A DNA stretch of 60,329 nt from an uncultured Burkholderiaceae bacterium (GTDB taxonomy: Bacteria > Pseudomonadota > Gammaproteobacteria > Burkholderiales > Burkholderiaceae): contig CALMPB010000440.1 in assembly GCA_937871985.1 (NCBI GenBank), positions 1 to 60,329 of the forward strand, in the 5' to 3' direction. Both the position numbers and the translations under genes were made by a program. Shown one piece after another: positions 16,269 to 26,054 of the stretch. Position 1 is the stretch's first letter, and every line of letters begins with the position of its first letter. Below the pieces are notes generated by a model, which saw only the letters and a list, made by a program, of their open reading frames with translations, was not told where the DNA came from and ran no database searches.

Positions 16269-17119
16269 CAGTAATCGCTCCCCACCTTGGTGTTGGTCAG
16301 CATGAAGATGCGATCCATGATCTCATCAGCGCTCAGCACGCCGTAACCGACCGGGATCGTCCGCTTGGTCTGGGTGTCGAAGAGGACCAGCGCTGGCGTC
16401 TCGTTGCCTGGAATCCCCATCCGTGCGCGCTGGCCGGAATCGACGACGTAGTTCGGGAACTCGCGGTTTGGCCCGCCATCCATCGAGACGGCCATCACCG
16501 TCATGCGGTGGCTGTCGGTGACCGATCGCAGGATCGGCGCGAAAACCTCGCAGGCACCGCAGCTCTGAGCATAGAAATAGAAGAGACCGTAGCGCTGGCC
16601 GAGGTTCGTGAGGACCGCATCCCGGTCCGCCTGGCGGTTGTCCAGCCAGAGCCGTTTGCCCACGGTCGAGACGGGCCGCTGCAGCGTGTAGTCGAGGTCC
16701 GGGTTCTGCCAGAGCGCGCGCTGCCAGGTGTCGGAGAAGGTCGACGCGCGATCGAGCTGCTCGCGCTGGAAGCGCACATAGTTGATCACGTTGGTTTCGG
16801 TCGGATCCAGGATCGCTTTCGCCTTCAGCTCATCCAGTTGCTTGGCGATGGCCGCGATGCGATCGACCGCGCTCTCCTCCCGGACCTGCGCCGTCGACCC
16901 GGTCTCCTCCGCTGGCTTGGGCTTCGCGCAATAGAACCATTGGCCGAGCCGCCGTTCGCGACAATAGAAGTCGTCGGAGCGATCCTGTTCAATTGTATCG
17001 CCCTGTGGCGGCGGTGCTTCCTGCGCGAGGACCTGCGGCCCCCAGATCGCGGCTGACAGCGCGGCGGTCAGGATGAACGTCTTACCGAAGATCAACATGG
17101 CTCGCTTTCCTTTCGTCAT
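16268..17119 (-). CDS. traF: conjugal transfer protein TraF (thioredoxin-like)
   Basis: A 283-residue periplasmic protein with an N-terminal signal (AALSAAIWGPQVLA) and a thioredoxin-like domain. That domain keeps a CxxC motif, FYFYAQSCGACEVFAPIL, so it may be redox-active, unlike F TraF, which lacks the motif. TraF helps assemble the pilus. The ATG at 17098 (MLIFGKTF) is an alternative start that reduces overlap with the preceding small ORF. Confidence 0.9.
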   Translation of the reverse strand: MTKGKRAMLIFGKTFILTAALSAAIWGPQVLAQEAPPPQGDTIEQDRSDDFYCRERRLGQWFYCAKPKPAEETGSTAQVREESAVDRIAAIAKQLDELKAKAILDPTETNVINYVRFQREQLDRASTFSDTWQRALWQNPDLDYTLQRPVSTVGKRLWLDNRQADRDAVLTNLGQRYGLFYFYAQSCGACEVFAPILRSVTDSHRMTVMAVSMDGGPNREFPNYVVDSGQRARMGIPGNETPALVLFDTQTKRTIPVGYGVLSADEIMDRIFMLTNTKVGSDY

Positions 17120-17321
17120 CGCTGGAGCTGGCGCGGAGGGATGTGAGGAGGATCTGGTCTGCAGGCCGATCCCACCCCGAGACGTGGACGCAGCAGTCCG
17201 CCACCGTCGTGCGGTGCTGGCCAGCGCACGGTGTCGGCACCGGCGTGGGAGGCGTGCTGCTGGAGGGCTGTAGGACGAACGCTGACACGATGACCGGAAG
17301 CTCGAGAAGCGACAGTGTCAT
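17082..17321 (-). CDS. small hypothetical ORF between traN and traF
   Basis: A 79-residue ORF, MTLSLLELPVIVSAFVLQPS at the start, with a short hydrophobic N-terminus and a Cys pair (DCCVHVSGW). Support for it being real: a strong AGGAG three bases before AAGTTC and the ATG, and a position that fills the gap between traN and traF. Against it: 38 bases overlap the traF start and no family is recognised. Possibly an exported accessory protein. Confidence 0.4.
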   Translation of the reverse strand: MTLSLLELPVIVSAFVLQPSSSTPPTPVPTPCAGQHRTTVADCCVHVSGWDRPADQILLTSLRASSSDDERKASHVDLR

Positions 17322-17385
17322 GAACTTTCTCCTGATGTTGAGCCGCACGGCGGCCTCTCTCAGCGCGGGCTTCATCGGGACCACG

Positions 17386-19221
17386 TCATTTGCCGTGGAG
17401 ATCGTAGTAGGACTGAATTTTTGCTTGGATGTCCGACATTGTCTGCACCTCGTCGGGCAGCTTCGCGGCATCCATGAAGTCCGAATAGACGTCCGTGAAA
17501 TCCATCACCGACAGATCGAGCCGGGCGAATTCGTCGACCGTGAATCCCTGGCACTGTTCCTTTTTCGCGCTACCCCAAGGCTTGCCGAGCTGGGGGCGGC
17601 CCTGCTCCTGCAGGATGCGCGAGAGCTTGCTTTCGAAACAGCAATAGGCAGTGCGCTTGGTCGAGCAGATGCCGAGAAAACTCGATGAGCAGTACGTGCC
17701 GAGATTGTGGCAAAGCCCCATCCGATCTTTGATGTCGAGTTTCATCTCGTCCTGACTGCACGCGAACAGGACGAGAAATGGGGTGGCGAACGCGGCGATC
17801 GCCGCCGGCCCGCCAGCCAGCGCCGCGGCGCCTGCCGCCACGGGGACGGCACCCGACACTTTGCCGGCGCAGCAATTGATCAGGCCGAAAACCGGCTTGT
17901 GGCAGGTTTCGCGAGTACCCGTGAACACGCGGAAGTTATTCTCGTCGAATTCCTTGCCCGCTTGATCAAGCGCATGCAGGCCGACAAGCGCATCGCGAAA
18001 TTCGGTGGAGGCTTCGCGAACGATCGGCTCGCAGTCGCCATTGACGCAGTAGACGTCGTCTCCGCAGATATATTGCTTGTCGGTCGGCACTTTGCTTGCC
18101 GGTGTTGGGCAGCGATAGACCTTCTCCGTGACTTTGCACGGCCCGTCCTGGGGATCGTCCAGACAATCGTCCCGGACATAGGTGCAGGCCGAGTTCGCCT
18201 CCAAATCGCCGCAGTCGTTTCCTGCCGTCATGACTTTGCACGAGAAATCCCGCTTCCATGCCCAACAAGGCTGCGTCACAGGCACGCCCTCGATGATCCG
18301 GGTCTCCAACCCTTCCGTGCAAACCTCGCCAGCCGGATCGGCGGAGCACATGGTGTCGCCTGCAAGCCCTGTGCAGCCGTCAACGCGCTTGACGGTGACC
18401 TTCGCCTCGGTCGTCTTGGCATGCCATCCTTGGCCGGTGATGGGGCTCGGAAGCAGCGATAGATCTGTCAGGTTCTCCGAGCAGACATATTCGGTCGCAT
18501 AATAATCGTCGCAGAACTTGTTGGTGGAAACGCCGTAGATGACATGGGCGGCGCACGCCTGCATTACTATGCCTGTGGGCTTGCAGGTGCCCGCGGCGAG
18601 ATGCGGGGCCATTGCATCGTAGCGCGCAAACGGTGTGCCATAGGCACCATTCGGAACGACGAAGAACTTGTAAGCGTCGGTCGTGGTCGTCTCGGGAACC
18701 ATGGTAATCGCACAGGATCGCGGCTGATCCTCGATCTTGGTGCCCTGGTTGCAGGTCGCCTCATAATATCCCGTGCCGCTTGTCGGCGGAGGCAAGGGAG
18801 TGCAGGCGCCCGAGCCGCTCGAGATCGCCACGTCGTCGAGATAGGTCGTCGGGTCATTCTCCACGGTTGTCGCACGATTAGTGGTCGCCAGAATGTCTGC
18901 GTTGCTGAAGGTCGGCCGGATATGATCGGCATCGGTCGAAAGGCGATAGCTTTCGTTTCCCGATTTCATGGCCTGAGCGTCGGAGACAAGCCGATCGGGA
19001 TCGTCGAAATAGGTGCTCTGAGGCTGGTCCGTTCCCGAATAGCCCGGAACCGCTTTCGCCTGGGCATCGGTCGACGGCACGATCGAGGAATCGTTCCTCT
19101 TCTCCAGAGCCATCGCTTTGCCTTCTTCGCGAGCCTGTTCTACCGTCATGGTTTGCGCACTCACCGGCTCGGCGACCAGGAGCAGTACGCAAAGCGTGCT
19201 CACAAGGCGCCGCGCAATCAC
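17386..19221 (-). CDS. traN: conjugal transfer mating-pair stabilisation protein TraN
   Basis: A 611-residue cysteine-rich exported protein, close to the 602 residues of F TraN. The signal peptide is at residues 1-22 (VSTLCVLLLVAEPVSA). Many paired Cys are visible (CNGDCEP-like VYCVNGDCEPI, CYCC-like AYCCFESKLSRIL). TraN sits in the donor outer membrane and contacts recipient surface proteins. It starts four bases inside the end of trbC. Confidence 0.93.
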   Translation of the reverse strand: MIARRLVSTLCVLLLVAEPVSAQTMTVEQAREEGKAMALEKRNDSSIVPSTDAQAKAVPGYSGTDQPQSTYFDDPDRLVSDAQAMKSGNESYRLSTDADHIRPTFSNADILATTNRATTVENDPTTYLDDVAISSGSGACTPLPPPTSGTGYYEATCNQGTKIEDQPRSCAITMVPETTTTDAYKFFVVPNGAYGTPFARYDAMAPHLAAGTCKPTGIVMQACAAHVIYGVSTNKFCDDYYATEYVCSENLTDLSLLPSPITGQGWHAKTTEAKVTVKRVDGCTGLAGDTMCSADPAGEVCTEGLETRIIEGVPVTQPCWAWKRDFSCKVMTAGNDCGDLEANSACTYVRDDCLDDPQDGPCKVTEKVYRCPTPASKVPTDKQYICGDDVYCVNGDCEPIVREASTEFRDALVGLHALDQAGKEFDENNFRVFTGTRETCHKPVFGLINCCAGKVSGAVPVAAGAAALAGGPAAIAAFATPFLVLFACSQDEMKLDIKDRMGLCHNLGTYCSSSFLGICSTKRTAYCCFESKLSRILQEQGRPQLGKPWGSAKKEQCQGFTVDEFARLDLSVMDFTDVYSDFMDAAKLPDEVQTMSDIQAKIQSYYDLHGK

Positions 19222-19961
19222 GGGTTGGTCCGCTTCATGTTCGACAGCGCCACCGCAGCCACTCGTGCGCCGGGGCCGTTGCCCTCGGCGAAGGTACTGA
19301 GGGCATATTCGACCGTCACATTGCCGATCATGCGATCATATGGCGGAACCTTCGTCGTGCAGGAAAAGCCCGCACAGAGATCGAAGTCCGAGGAAACGCT
19401 CACATAGGTTGGGACGGCCTGGACCTGGAAGGCGCGGAAGAGCCGCGGATCGACGCCAATGCTTGCGAACTGCCCTTTATTGACCACCCTGCTCAGTCGC
19501 GCCACGAACTCCTTGGCAGAATTGTTCGGGAAGCCGCGAAAGACGACCACGCCACCAGCAGCGGCAGTGTCGCGGATGAGTTGCTTCAAAGCTTCGTCTG
19601 GCATCGACAGGCTGGCGAACGCGATGAACTGCGGTGCCTCCCCACCATTGGTTTGCGTATTGCTGGCCGCCCCTTGCACGATTTCATCAAAATCGACCGG
19701 ACCCGCTGGACCTTTCGGAAGACGTTGTGCGGCGACGCGGCGCATATTCTCGGTTCCCCCGTCGCGCGTCGTCGCGGCCTCTTCCCGGAACCGATCCCCT
19801 CGATCCTTTATCTGATCGACAAAGGCCTGCGCCTCGGCTGCGAGGTCAGCCGAGCGTTTCTTTACCGCTTGGACATCAACTCCATCGATGTTTTGGGCAA
19901 GCAGCGCTGACACTGCTGCCATTCCAAGAAGGGCCAAGATACCCAAGGGAAGAAGGCGCAT
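19218..19961 (-). CDS. trbC: type-F conjugative transfer protein TrbC
   Basis: A 247-residue periplasmic protein with an N-terminal signal (LLPLGILALLGMAAVSALLA) and the TrbC core: QFIAFASLSMPDEALKQLI, then VVFRGFPNN and PTYVSVSSDFDLC. It is needed for pilus assembly and has a thioredoxin-like fold. The ATG at 19961 follows AGGAG by seven bases; the upstream open frame overlaps traU and is not coding. Confidence 0.9.
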   Translation of the reverse strand: MRLLPLGILALLGMAAVSALLAQNIDGVDVQAVKKRSADLAAEAQAFVDQIKDRGDRFREEAATTRDGGTENMRRVAAQRLPKGPAGPVDFDEIVQGAASNTQTNGGEAPQFIAFASLSMPDEALKQLIRDTAAAGGVVVFRGFPNNSAKEFVARLSRVVNKGQFASIGVDPRLFRAFQVQAVPTYVSVSSDFDLCAGFSCTTKVPPYDRMIGNVTVEYALSTFAEGNGPGARVAAVALSNMKRTNP

Positions 19962-19971
19962 CTTGGATCTC

Positions 19972-20991
19972 CTAAAACACACAGCAGTTGCGCTTGCGCC
20001 ACACGAGGTAGCCCATGTCCTCGCCGCCGGCGGGATAGGCGCGGCCAGCGTCGGGCGGCATCGTGGATGCGCCGATCGCCGAGCAGGCGAAGCGGCCACT
20101 GACCGTGGGGATCGGGTTGACCATCTGGAAGCGATATTGTTGCTTCCGCATGATCGGCATGAGGTACTTTCCGCAGAGCCCCTTCGAACCCATCGTGCCC
20201 CAGGCCAGCGCTTCGCGGTGCATCTTGTAGGCAAACCGTGAAACCGCGAGCCGGGATGACTGCACATGCCCGATCGAGGATGGGATATTGCCATTCAGCG
20301 GGTACATCGATCCCTGGCAGCCTGCACACCAGAAGAGGGGGTCGAGAGGAAGGTTGACGGTGCCGGCGATGCAGTCGCCCGCACAGGCTGCTTGCGCGAT
20401 CGGATTGGCGAAAACGATCGCCTCAGGGTTGATCAGCGCGGCAAGCGAGTCGTCCTGCCAGAGCGGATCGATTTCGGTGATGTATGCGATGTCGAACGAG
20501 GCTTGCTCGAAGCAGACGAAGTCGGTCAGGATCTCCATCCAGTAAAGCAGCGGATAGACGTACCAATGGACATGCCACTTGGCCGTGCTTTGGGATCGGC
20601 CGCCTACCATCGACGGACCCGCCAGATATCCCTGGCCGATGTCGAACCCGGGAGCGATTCGGATGCCTCCAAGGTTCGGAAAGCACCACGGCTTCATCGT
20701 AACATCTGCGAGCCGGGCGGGCTCCCAAAAGCCAACCGAAATGCCGATGCGTGGAAGCGGGTCAGCGCAGGCGCAAATCGGCGAGGCCGGATTGCCAGGA
20801 TCTGGTCGACTGCTCGGCCAGATCTTCAGTGCGCCGACGGAAAGCGGGAAAAGGCATGACCAGCAGACATCCGTGATAGGGTTGACAAACTTGCCATTGC
20901 AGGTCGGCGCGGCCTCGGCTCGAGGCGCGAAAGCCCCGATGGCCAAAACGAGCGCAAGTGCGGTCACGATAGAGCGGAGCCAGCGCATCAT
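19972..20991 (-). CDS. traU: conjugal transfer protein TraU
   Basis: A 339-residue exported cysteine-rich protein, near the 330 residues of F TraU. It has a signal peptide ending APRAEA, a Cys-rich N-terminal block (NPITDVCWSCLFPLSVG), WHVHWYVYPLLYWMEILTD and FWCAGCQGSMYPLNG. TraU is required for DNA transfer and pilus assembly. The ATG overlaps the stop of the preceding small gene (ATGA). Confidence 0.94.
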   Translation of the reverse strand: MMRWLRSIVTALALVLAIGAFAPRAEAAPTCNGKFVNPITDVCWSCLFPLSVGALKIWPSSRPDPGNPASPICACADPLPRIGISVGFWEPARLADVTMKPWCFPNLGGIRIAPGFDIGQGYLAGPSMVGGRSQSTAKWHVHWYVYPLLYWMEILTDFVCFEQASFDIAYITEIDPLWQDDSLAALINPEAIVFANPIAQAACAGDCIAGTVNLPLDPLFWCAGCQGSMYPLNGNIPSSIGHVQSSRLAVSRFAYKMHREALAWGTMGSKGLCGKYLMPIMRKQQYRFQMVNPIPTVSGRFACSAIGASTMPPDAGRAYPAGGEDMGYLVWRKRNCCVF

Positions 20992-21257
20992 TCCTTATTC
21001 CCCAAGGTGTCGAGGTAGGCGCTGTCCGCGCTATGCTTCCTGATGAAGTAGAACGCGGTCCAAAGGACGCAGACAGACAGGAGGATCGCCATCCCGCCTG
21101 ATGCGCCGCGGCCGACCGCGCGGTGAATCGGGCCGAAAAATGCAGCACCGGCCGCGGTCGAGAAACAGAGGCTCTGCCAGACGAGGCGCATCCGTTTGAG
21201 CGTTGCGGTTTCGGGCGCGGCCATAGGTGTGCGCAGAAGGTCGAGCCATAAGGGCAT
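20988..21257 (-). CDS. small membrane protein in tra operon
   Basis: An 89-residue protein with two likely membrane helices (LCFSTAAGAAFFGPI and ASGGMAILLSVCVLWTAFYFI). It lies between traW and traU with one-base and four-base overlaps, so it is certainly part of the operon. I know no homologue in the F plasmid. A role in pilus assembly or inner-membrane scaffolding is only inferred from position. Confidence 0.75.
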   Translation of the reverse strand: MPLWLDLLRTPMAAPETATLKRMRLVWQSLCFSTAAGAAFFGPIHRAVGRGASGGMAILLSVCVLWTAFYFIRKHSADSAYLDTLGNKE

Positions 21258-21913
21258 CAGCCTGGCCTCCCTTTACGCAACACGTGCTCAGAAACGCGCA
21301 TGACGCGGCCAGTCTGGTGAACGACGGCGGGTGTATGCTCGATCTTGAATCGCGCGCTGAGCTTGCCCTCCTGATCGAAGTAGAAGCGCCGTTTTCGGCT
21401 TGTCATCGCTGCAATCGGCGATCCGCTCACGAAAATGATCTTGGCGTTGAGGTCAGTGTACCGGGCCGTCGCCCAAGCAATCTGAGCGACGTCATCCCCG
21501 TCGATGAATACGAGGTCCTGTCGGATCGCAACGAAATCGAGTGGATTGATCCGGTGTCCGGCCGCCGCGATGAGGTTGCCCTTCTGGTCGCGAACATCAT
21601 GTTCGACCTGGACGGTGGGATCGAAATCCCATTCCCGCGCCTCGCGCGCTGGTGTGATCCCGCCGACAGGCGTCGGCCGCCGCACCTTGGCTTCGGCACG
21701 CTTGACGAACATCTCGTTGGTTCGCGCGAGCTCGCCGCTCGCTTCCGCGCGCTTCAGCCTGGTCTCGATCGTCGCCAGCAGGTCCGGCTCGATCACAGGA
21801 AAGGCCTGACCGGTCTGGCCATAGTCACGCGCCTCGGTGCGGACCGGAATGCCGAAAGCGACCCCCGTGATAAGGATGGCGGCCGCCGCCACACCAGCAA
21901 GAATCTGCTTCAT
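21257..21913 (-). CDS. traW: conjugal transfer protein TraW
   Basis: A 218-residue exported protein, about the size of F TraW (210). The signal (residues 1-21, LAGVAAAAILITGVAFG) is followed by the TraW core: PVIEPDLLATIETRLKRAE, then NPLDFVAIRQDLVFIDGDD and RKRRFYFDQEGKLS. It assists pilus assembly together with TrbC and TraU. The start at 21913 overlaps the peptidase stop (ATGA). Confidence 0.92.
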   Translation of the reverse strand: MKQILAGVAAAAILITGVAFGIPVRTEARDYGQTGQAFPVIEPDLLATIETRLKRAEASGELARTNEMFVKRAEAKVRRPTPVGGITPAREAREWDFDPTVQVEHDVRDQKGNLIAAAGHRINPLDFVAIRQDLVFIDGDDVAQIAWATARYTDLNAKIIFVSGSPIAAMTSRKRRFYFDQEGKLSARFKIEHTPAVVHQTGRVMRVSEHVLRKGRPG

Positions 21914-22446
21914 AGGATAGCCTTCCCAATGCCAATGATCTGGCGCGCGCAGACGAAGCCAATGTCGGCGTACCGGCTGTCGAAGCCATCGGGGTGGGGC
22001 GAGCCGACATAATAGCAACCCGCAGGGATAGCGCCGACGGCGCCTACCGTGAGCGGCTCGCCATCCCTGGTCTGCGGCTTCATGCGACCGACGGGTTTGC
22101 CGTTGATCGTCACGACCGAACCGTTGTGTGCGACGACGTCGCCCGGCATGCCATAGACGATTTTACCGAACATCTGCGGCTTGGCACCGAAATGCCGGCG
22201 CACGAGATTGGTGTGGGGCGGATCGAAGAAGACGAACTGTCCCCGCGCCGGGACCTGCTTGCGGTGGATGAGAAACGCCCAGTTCGGCAGCGAGTCCGTT
22301 ACATTTACGAGAAGGACGTGGTCGTCGCGCCATCCGCTGATCGCACCAAACACGACGGTGCCGATTACAGCTGCCGCCAGCGCCCCCCATAAACGCTTCC
22401 GCGGCCGCCAGCGCAGGGGCTCGATTTCATTGGCCGCCGTTGCCAT
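21910..22446 (-). CDS. S26-family conjugal signal peptidase (TraF-type)
   Basis: A 178-residue membrane-anchored signal peptidase. One N-terminal helix (LWGALAAAVIGTVVFGAI), catalytic Ser in NVTDSLPNWAFLI, catalytic Lys in MFGKIVYGMPGDVV and the C-terminal box GSPHPDGFDSRYADIG are visible. This family processes conjugative pilins in P-type systems. Its place inside an F-type operon suggests it matures the TraA pilin or exported Tra proteins. Overlaps trbI by 20 bases. Confidence 0.9.
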   Translation of the reverse strand: MATAANEIEPLRWRPRKRLWGALAAAVIGTVVFGAISGWRDDHVLLVNVTDSLPNWAFLIHRKQVPARGQFVFFDPPHTNLVRRHFGAKPQMFGKIVYGMPGDVVAHNGSVVTINGKPVGRMKPQTRDGEPLTVGAVGAIPAGCYYVGSPHPDGFDSRYADIGFVCARQIIGIGKAIL

Positions 22447-23104
22447 CGGGACCTCCGAAGGTCGAGACCGATGCGCCGGACACTTGCGCGGGAACCCGCT
22501 GCGACGGTGCATTGGGCGCCACCGGTGCCAGCGGCCCGATGCCCGCTACACCAGCCATGGGATCGACAGCGGCGCCCGGCGTCGCCAGTGGTGCTGCTCG
22601 CGATGCTGCCACTGCGGACTGCGCTGCTGCCAGCTCCTGCATCCGCTGCAACTCTTCGACCGAAAGGCGTTTGGGCTCGGGCACTCCGGCAGCGAAGACG
22701 GCCTTCTTCAGGCTATCGGTGATATCCGGCACGTTCTTGGTGAGCACCGCTTCACCAACAAGGACAATCTGACCGCTTTGGCTACGACGCTGCAGCTCGG
22801 TGTCGAGCGATGACATGAACGCCTGCATCTCGGCCCGCACGCGATCGGGCGGCGAACCCGAGTAGCGCTGGGCTTCGACATAGTCGCCCACCAGCGACGA
22901 AAGTCGCGCTGAGACGATATGTTCCTGTTTCGACTGGGTTAGTGCGCGGGTCACCCACATCCCCCAGACGATGGTCGCAACCAGCACCAGCCCGAGAAAG
23001 ATCTGGCCGCGAGTGAACCCGCCGAACCCGATCTTGCGCTTCGCTTCACGAACGTCAGGCGCAGAGGGTGGAACGGGAAAGTCGAGTTGAGGTTGTTCAG
23101 CCAT
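22427..23104 (-). CDS. trbI: type-F conjugative transfer protein TrbI
   Basis: A 225-residue protein with one membrane helix (IFLGLVLVATIVWGMWVT) and a periplasmic domain containing QIVLVGEAVLTKNVPDITDS, the family core. F TrbI is only about 128 residues; the extra length here is a Pro/Ala-rich C-terminal tail. In F it influences pilus retraction. Start at 23104 chosen over an ATG seven codons upstream. Confidence 0.82.
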   Translation of the reverse strand: MAEQPQLDFPVPPSAPDVREAKRKIGFGGFTRGQIFLGLVLVATIVWGMWVTRALTQSKQEHIVSARLSSLVGDYVEAQRYSGSPPDRVRAEMQAFMSSLDTELQRRSQSGQIVLVGEAVLTKNVPDITDSLKKAVFAAGVPEPKRLSVEELQRMQELAAAQSAVAASRAAPLATPGAAVDPMAGVAGIGPLAPVAPNAPSQRVPAQVSGASVSTFGGPDGNGGQ

Positions 23105-23456
23105 GACGCGAGGCTCCCTCTTCATCGCGCGGAGGCAGGATGCGATCGGCGCGAAAGGCGATGACGGCGGTGGACAGGATCATGTGCGCAATCGCGAACA
23201 TGTTAAGGAAAGCGCCGGTCCGAGCCGGATCGGCGGCGACGTAGCGCGTCGTGAAATTGTTCAGCTGGTGGACGAAGCCATCGAACGAGAAGCCGCCGAT
23301 CGCGAGGAAGAAGAGGCAGAACAGCCCCCAGGTGATCAGCAACGTGGAAGCCAGGAACCCGAGACCATGCAGCAGGAAATAGAGCGTGCTCTGCCATTCG
23401 CGCCGGGTGAAGCCAACGATCCGTCGATGTGTTCCGCTGTCCGGGCGTGCTGCCAT
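23097..23456 (-). CDS. small membrane protein in tra operon
   Basis: A 119-residue protein with two or three hydrophobic helices (LLHGLGFLASTLLITWG, LFCLFFLAIGG, FAIAHMILSTAVIAF). It starts five bases after the traC stop and overlaps trbI by eight bases. No family that I can name. The conserved position between traC and trbI suggests an inner-membrane transfer component. Confidence 0.72.
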   Translation of the reverse strand: MAARPDSGTHRRIVGFTRREWQSTLYFLLHGLGFLASTLLITWGLFCLFFLAIGGFSFDGFVHQLNNFTTRYVAADPARTGAFLNMFAIAHMILSTAVIAFRADRILPPRDEEGASRHG

Positions 23457-23461
23457 CGTCG

Positions 23462-26053
23462 CTACTCCGCCGCGATGGCAGCCTCGTCCGCCGGGACGAG
23501 GCTGCTCACCCATTTTTCAGGATTGTCGGGGAAGGCGATCCGCTCGATCGCCTCATCGATGCTCAAACCTTCCGCGATGAGCGCGTCGATCGCGGCGAAG
23601 GTTTTGGGGCTCGAAGAGAAGAGGGTCGCCGAATAAGGATCCAGCACCAGACGGCCAACAGCCAAGGTATCAGGCCCTTTGATCATGATGTCGGAATATT
23701 CGAAGCCGTTACGCTTCAGTGAACGAAGCAGGGCGTCCGTATAATCGTCCATTTCGAAACGATCGTGCTTCTTGAAGTCCGCGATTGTCTCCGGTTTCTG
23801 CTGAAGGATCACGAACCAGTCGGAGTTTTCGAGCGCGGCTATCGAACCGGCCGATTTGTAGTAGTCGTTCAGCGACTGCGTCGCCGTGACGAGGGAGGCG
23901 CCATATTTCCGGCATGTGCGCGCATAGGTCTCGATGAAATCGGCCATCGCACCCCCACGGAGCATTTGCCACGCTTCATCGAGAAGCAGCGCCTTTGGAA
24001 TCGAGCGATCGAGCTTGCGCATCATCTGCTGCGACATGAACATGATCGCCGTGAGGACAACGCTGCGCAGTTCCTCACGCGCGGACAGGTCGGATAATTC
24101 GAAGACGGTGAGCTGAGATTTAAGCTCGAACGAAACCTCTCCCTGGAAAAAGCGGCCATAAGTTCCGCCGGATGAGAAGGGTCGCATCGCGATCGCGAGA
24201 TTGACCGCGAGCCCGTTCCCTGTCGCCTCGAGCGCCTCGATTACCAGATCGATCGAGCCACGGCTTCCGTGCGCTTCCCAGACCTGATTCACCGCTCCGT
24301 CGATCAGGCCACGTTCCGTATCGTCGAGTAGATTTATATGCCGCGACATCTGGTTGATGATCGCTTTCAGCATCGCCATGCAGTCGAGAAGATAATCCTC
24401 GTCTTCGACAGCCTGCGTTTCGTCGATCATTGAAAACGGATTCAGGCAGAAGCCCGAGCTCATGGTGAACTCGACAAAAGCGCCGCCTTGCAACTTCGCC
24501 GAATGCTCGAACGACCGTCCGTCGTCGATCACTACCACGCGCGCCCCGGCGCCGCACAATGAGCCGCAAAGCTCCTGCAACGCCACCGACTTGCCGGATC
24601 CCGACTTGCCGAACACCGCGACGTTGTGGTTGCCCGCGCTGTTTTCGAATGGGCTCCAGAAGAAGGGCTGGCCGCGGCGGCCGATGAGTAGCAAATGCGG
24701 TATGGTTCCGCCGAGATACTCGCCCTGCAGCGGCGCAAGATTGGCGGCCGTCGTCGTGAGCAGGGTGCGCATCCGCTTCATGCGTTCAAGATCTTTCGAC
24801 AGACCATTCGCCATCGTCATCGGCATCGCGCAAAGCAGACCCATGACTTGGAGATATCGATCATCGAGCAGGTCCCAGCCTGCGGCTCGGTAGATCGATT
24901 TCAGGACGCGCTCGTTGCTGTCGCCCTGCCCTTTGGGCGAGAATGACGTGGCGCTGAAGAATACGCGCACGAGCTTGCGGCCTTGTCGAATTTCCTCGTT
25001 GACGTAGCGCCATTCCTGCGACTGTTCGCGGAGTTGAGGCAGAAATCGCGACGACTTGGAATCGGCCAGGCTGGTGGTGCGCATGAACTTGTAGCTGGCC
25101 TTGTTGGTTGAGGCCTGCTGGTCGGGAAACTCGATGCAAAGATTGGTCGCGACCGGACAGGGCATGCGCAGCTTGTCGGTGAACATGTCGCCGATCAGCC
25201 GCGTCACATCCCACGGCGCCCAACGGCTCGGGAGATTGCGCACCGAGAAGGAGCGCACGTCGAACACGTCCGGATAAATCTCACCGATCTCCGGCGCGCC
25301 CTTCAACGTCTTGCCCGTCGGCCGAAAGCGCTCGGTCCGCAGCAGCATCCGGTCCGGCTCGATATGCAGTTCGATGTCTCGGCGGATTGCCTGATCGGCG
25401 ATGGGATCGAGGGGGTTGTAGCTGACGGCGTCCTCGCCGGCCGCTGTCGTTGGAGAAGTAATGTCGTCGATCCACCCGATAAGGGCTACGGGATCCATCC
25501 TGCGCGCCGCGACGTTCACCGACTGGAGCGCGGAAATCAGCCCGTCCATCAGCGAGACGATCTGTTCGACCGTTATGGAGGATGATTCCGGGGTTGAATA
25601 GGAGATCGCGACGCGGTGATTGCGCAGGCAGAAGGGTGCATCGGCCGAGAGCGATTCCCAGACGCCATCCGTGAGAAAATCGACCCGATGCTTTGCCATC
25701 CGTTCATAGACGCCGCGCGCCGAGTAGCGCGGGACATACCACTTGGACAGGCGCTCTCCTATGCGCGGCGACATCCATTGATGGATTTGAAGACATCCAG
25801 GCGCCGGGACGCCTTCGGACATAAATTGCGACAGGATCTCGCCGGTGCGCTCGTCGGCTCCCACGAGTGGCGCGGCTTCGATGACGAAACCCCGTGACGC
25901 GCTGTTATAGAAGATTCCCGTCTTGGGATCATAGCTGCGATAAGGCAGCCAGTGCGCCAGCATCGGGATTGAGAGGTCCGGACGCTGCACGTCGGGCCGC
26001 TTGGTGTCTCCGAAGATGCCCGACAACAGCTCATCCAGAAAGCCGCGTGCCAT
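23462..26053 (-). CDS. traC: type IV secretion ATPase TraC (VirB4-like)
   Basis: An 863-residue cytoplasmic ATPase, near the 875 residues of F TraC. The N-terminal TraC domain (MLAHWLPYRSYDPKTGIFYN) precedes a C-terminal ATPase domain with Walker A GKSGSGKS near residue 480 and Walker B ALLLDEAW near residue 690. It powers pilus assembly. One base separates its start from the traV stop. Confidence 0.96.
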   Translation of the reverse strand: MARGFLDELLSGIFGDTKRPDVQRPDLSIPMLAHWLPYRSYDPKTGIFYNSASRGFVIEAAPLVGADERTGEILSQFMSEGVPAPGCLQIHQWMSPRIGERLSKWYVPRYSARGVYERMAKHRVDFLTDGVWESLSADAPFCLRNHRVAISYSTPESSSITVEQIVSLMDGLISALQSVNVAARRMDPVALIGWIDDITSPTTAAGEDAVSYNPLDPIADQAIRRDIELHIEPDRMLLRTERFRPTGKTLKGAPEIGEIYPDVFDVRSFSVRNLPSRWAPWDVTRLIGDMFTDKLRMPCPVATNLCIEFPDQQASTNKASYKFMRTTSLADSKSSRFLPQLREQSQEWRYVNEEIRQGRKLVRVFFSATSFSPKGQGDSNERVLKSIYRAAGWDLLDDRYLQVMGLLCAMPMTMANGLSKDLERMKRMRTLLTTTAANLAPLQGEYLGGTIPHLLLIGRRGQPFFWSPFENSAGNHNVAVFGKSGSGKSVALQELCGSLCGAGARVVVIDDGRSFEHSAKLQGGAFVEFTMSSGFCLNPFSMIDETQAVEDEDYLLDCMAMLKAIINQMSRHINLLDDTERGLIDGAVNQVWEAHGSRGSIDLVIEALEATGNGLAVNLAIAMRPFSSGGTYGRFFQGEVSFELKSQLTVFELSDLSAREELRSVVLTAIMFMSQQMMRKLDRSIPKALLLDEAWQMLRGGAMADFIETYARTCRKYGASLVTATQSLNDYYKSAGSIAALENSDWFVILQQKPETIADFKKHDRFEMDDYTDALLRSLKRNGFEYSDIMIKGPDTLAVGRLVLDPYSATLFSSSPKTFAAIDALIAEGLSIDEAIERIAFPDNPEKWVSSLVPADEAAIAAE

Positions 26054-26054
26054 T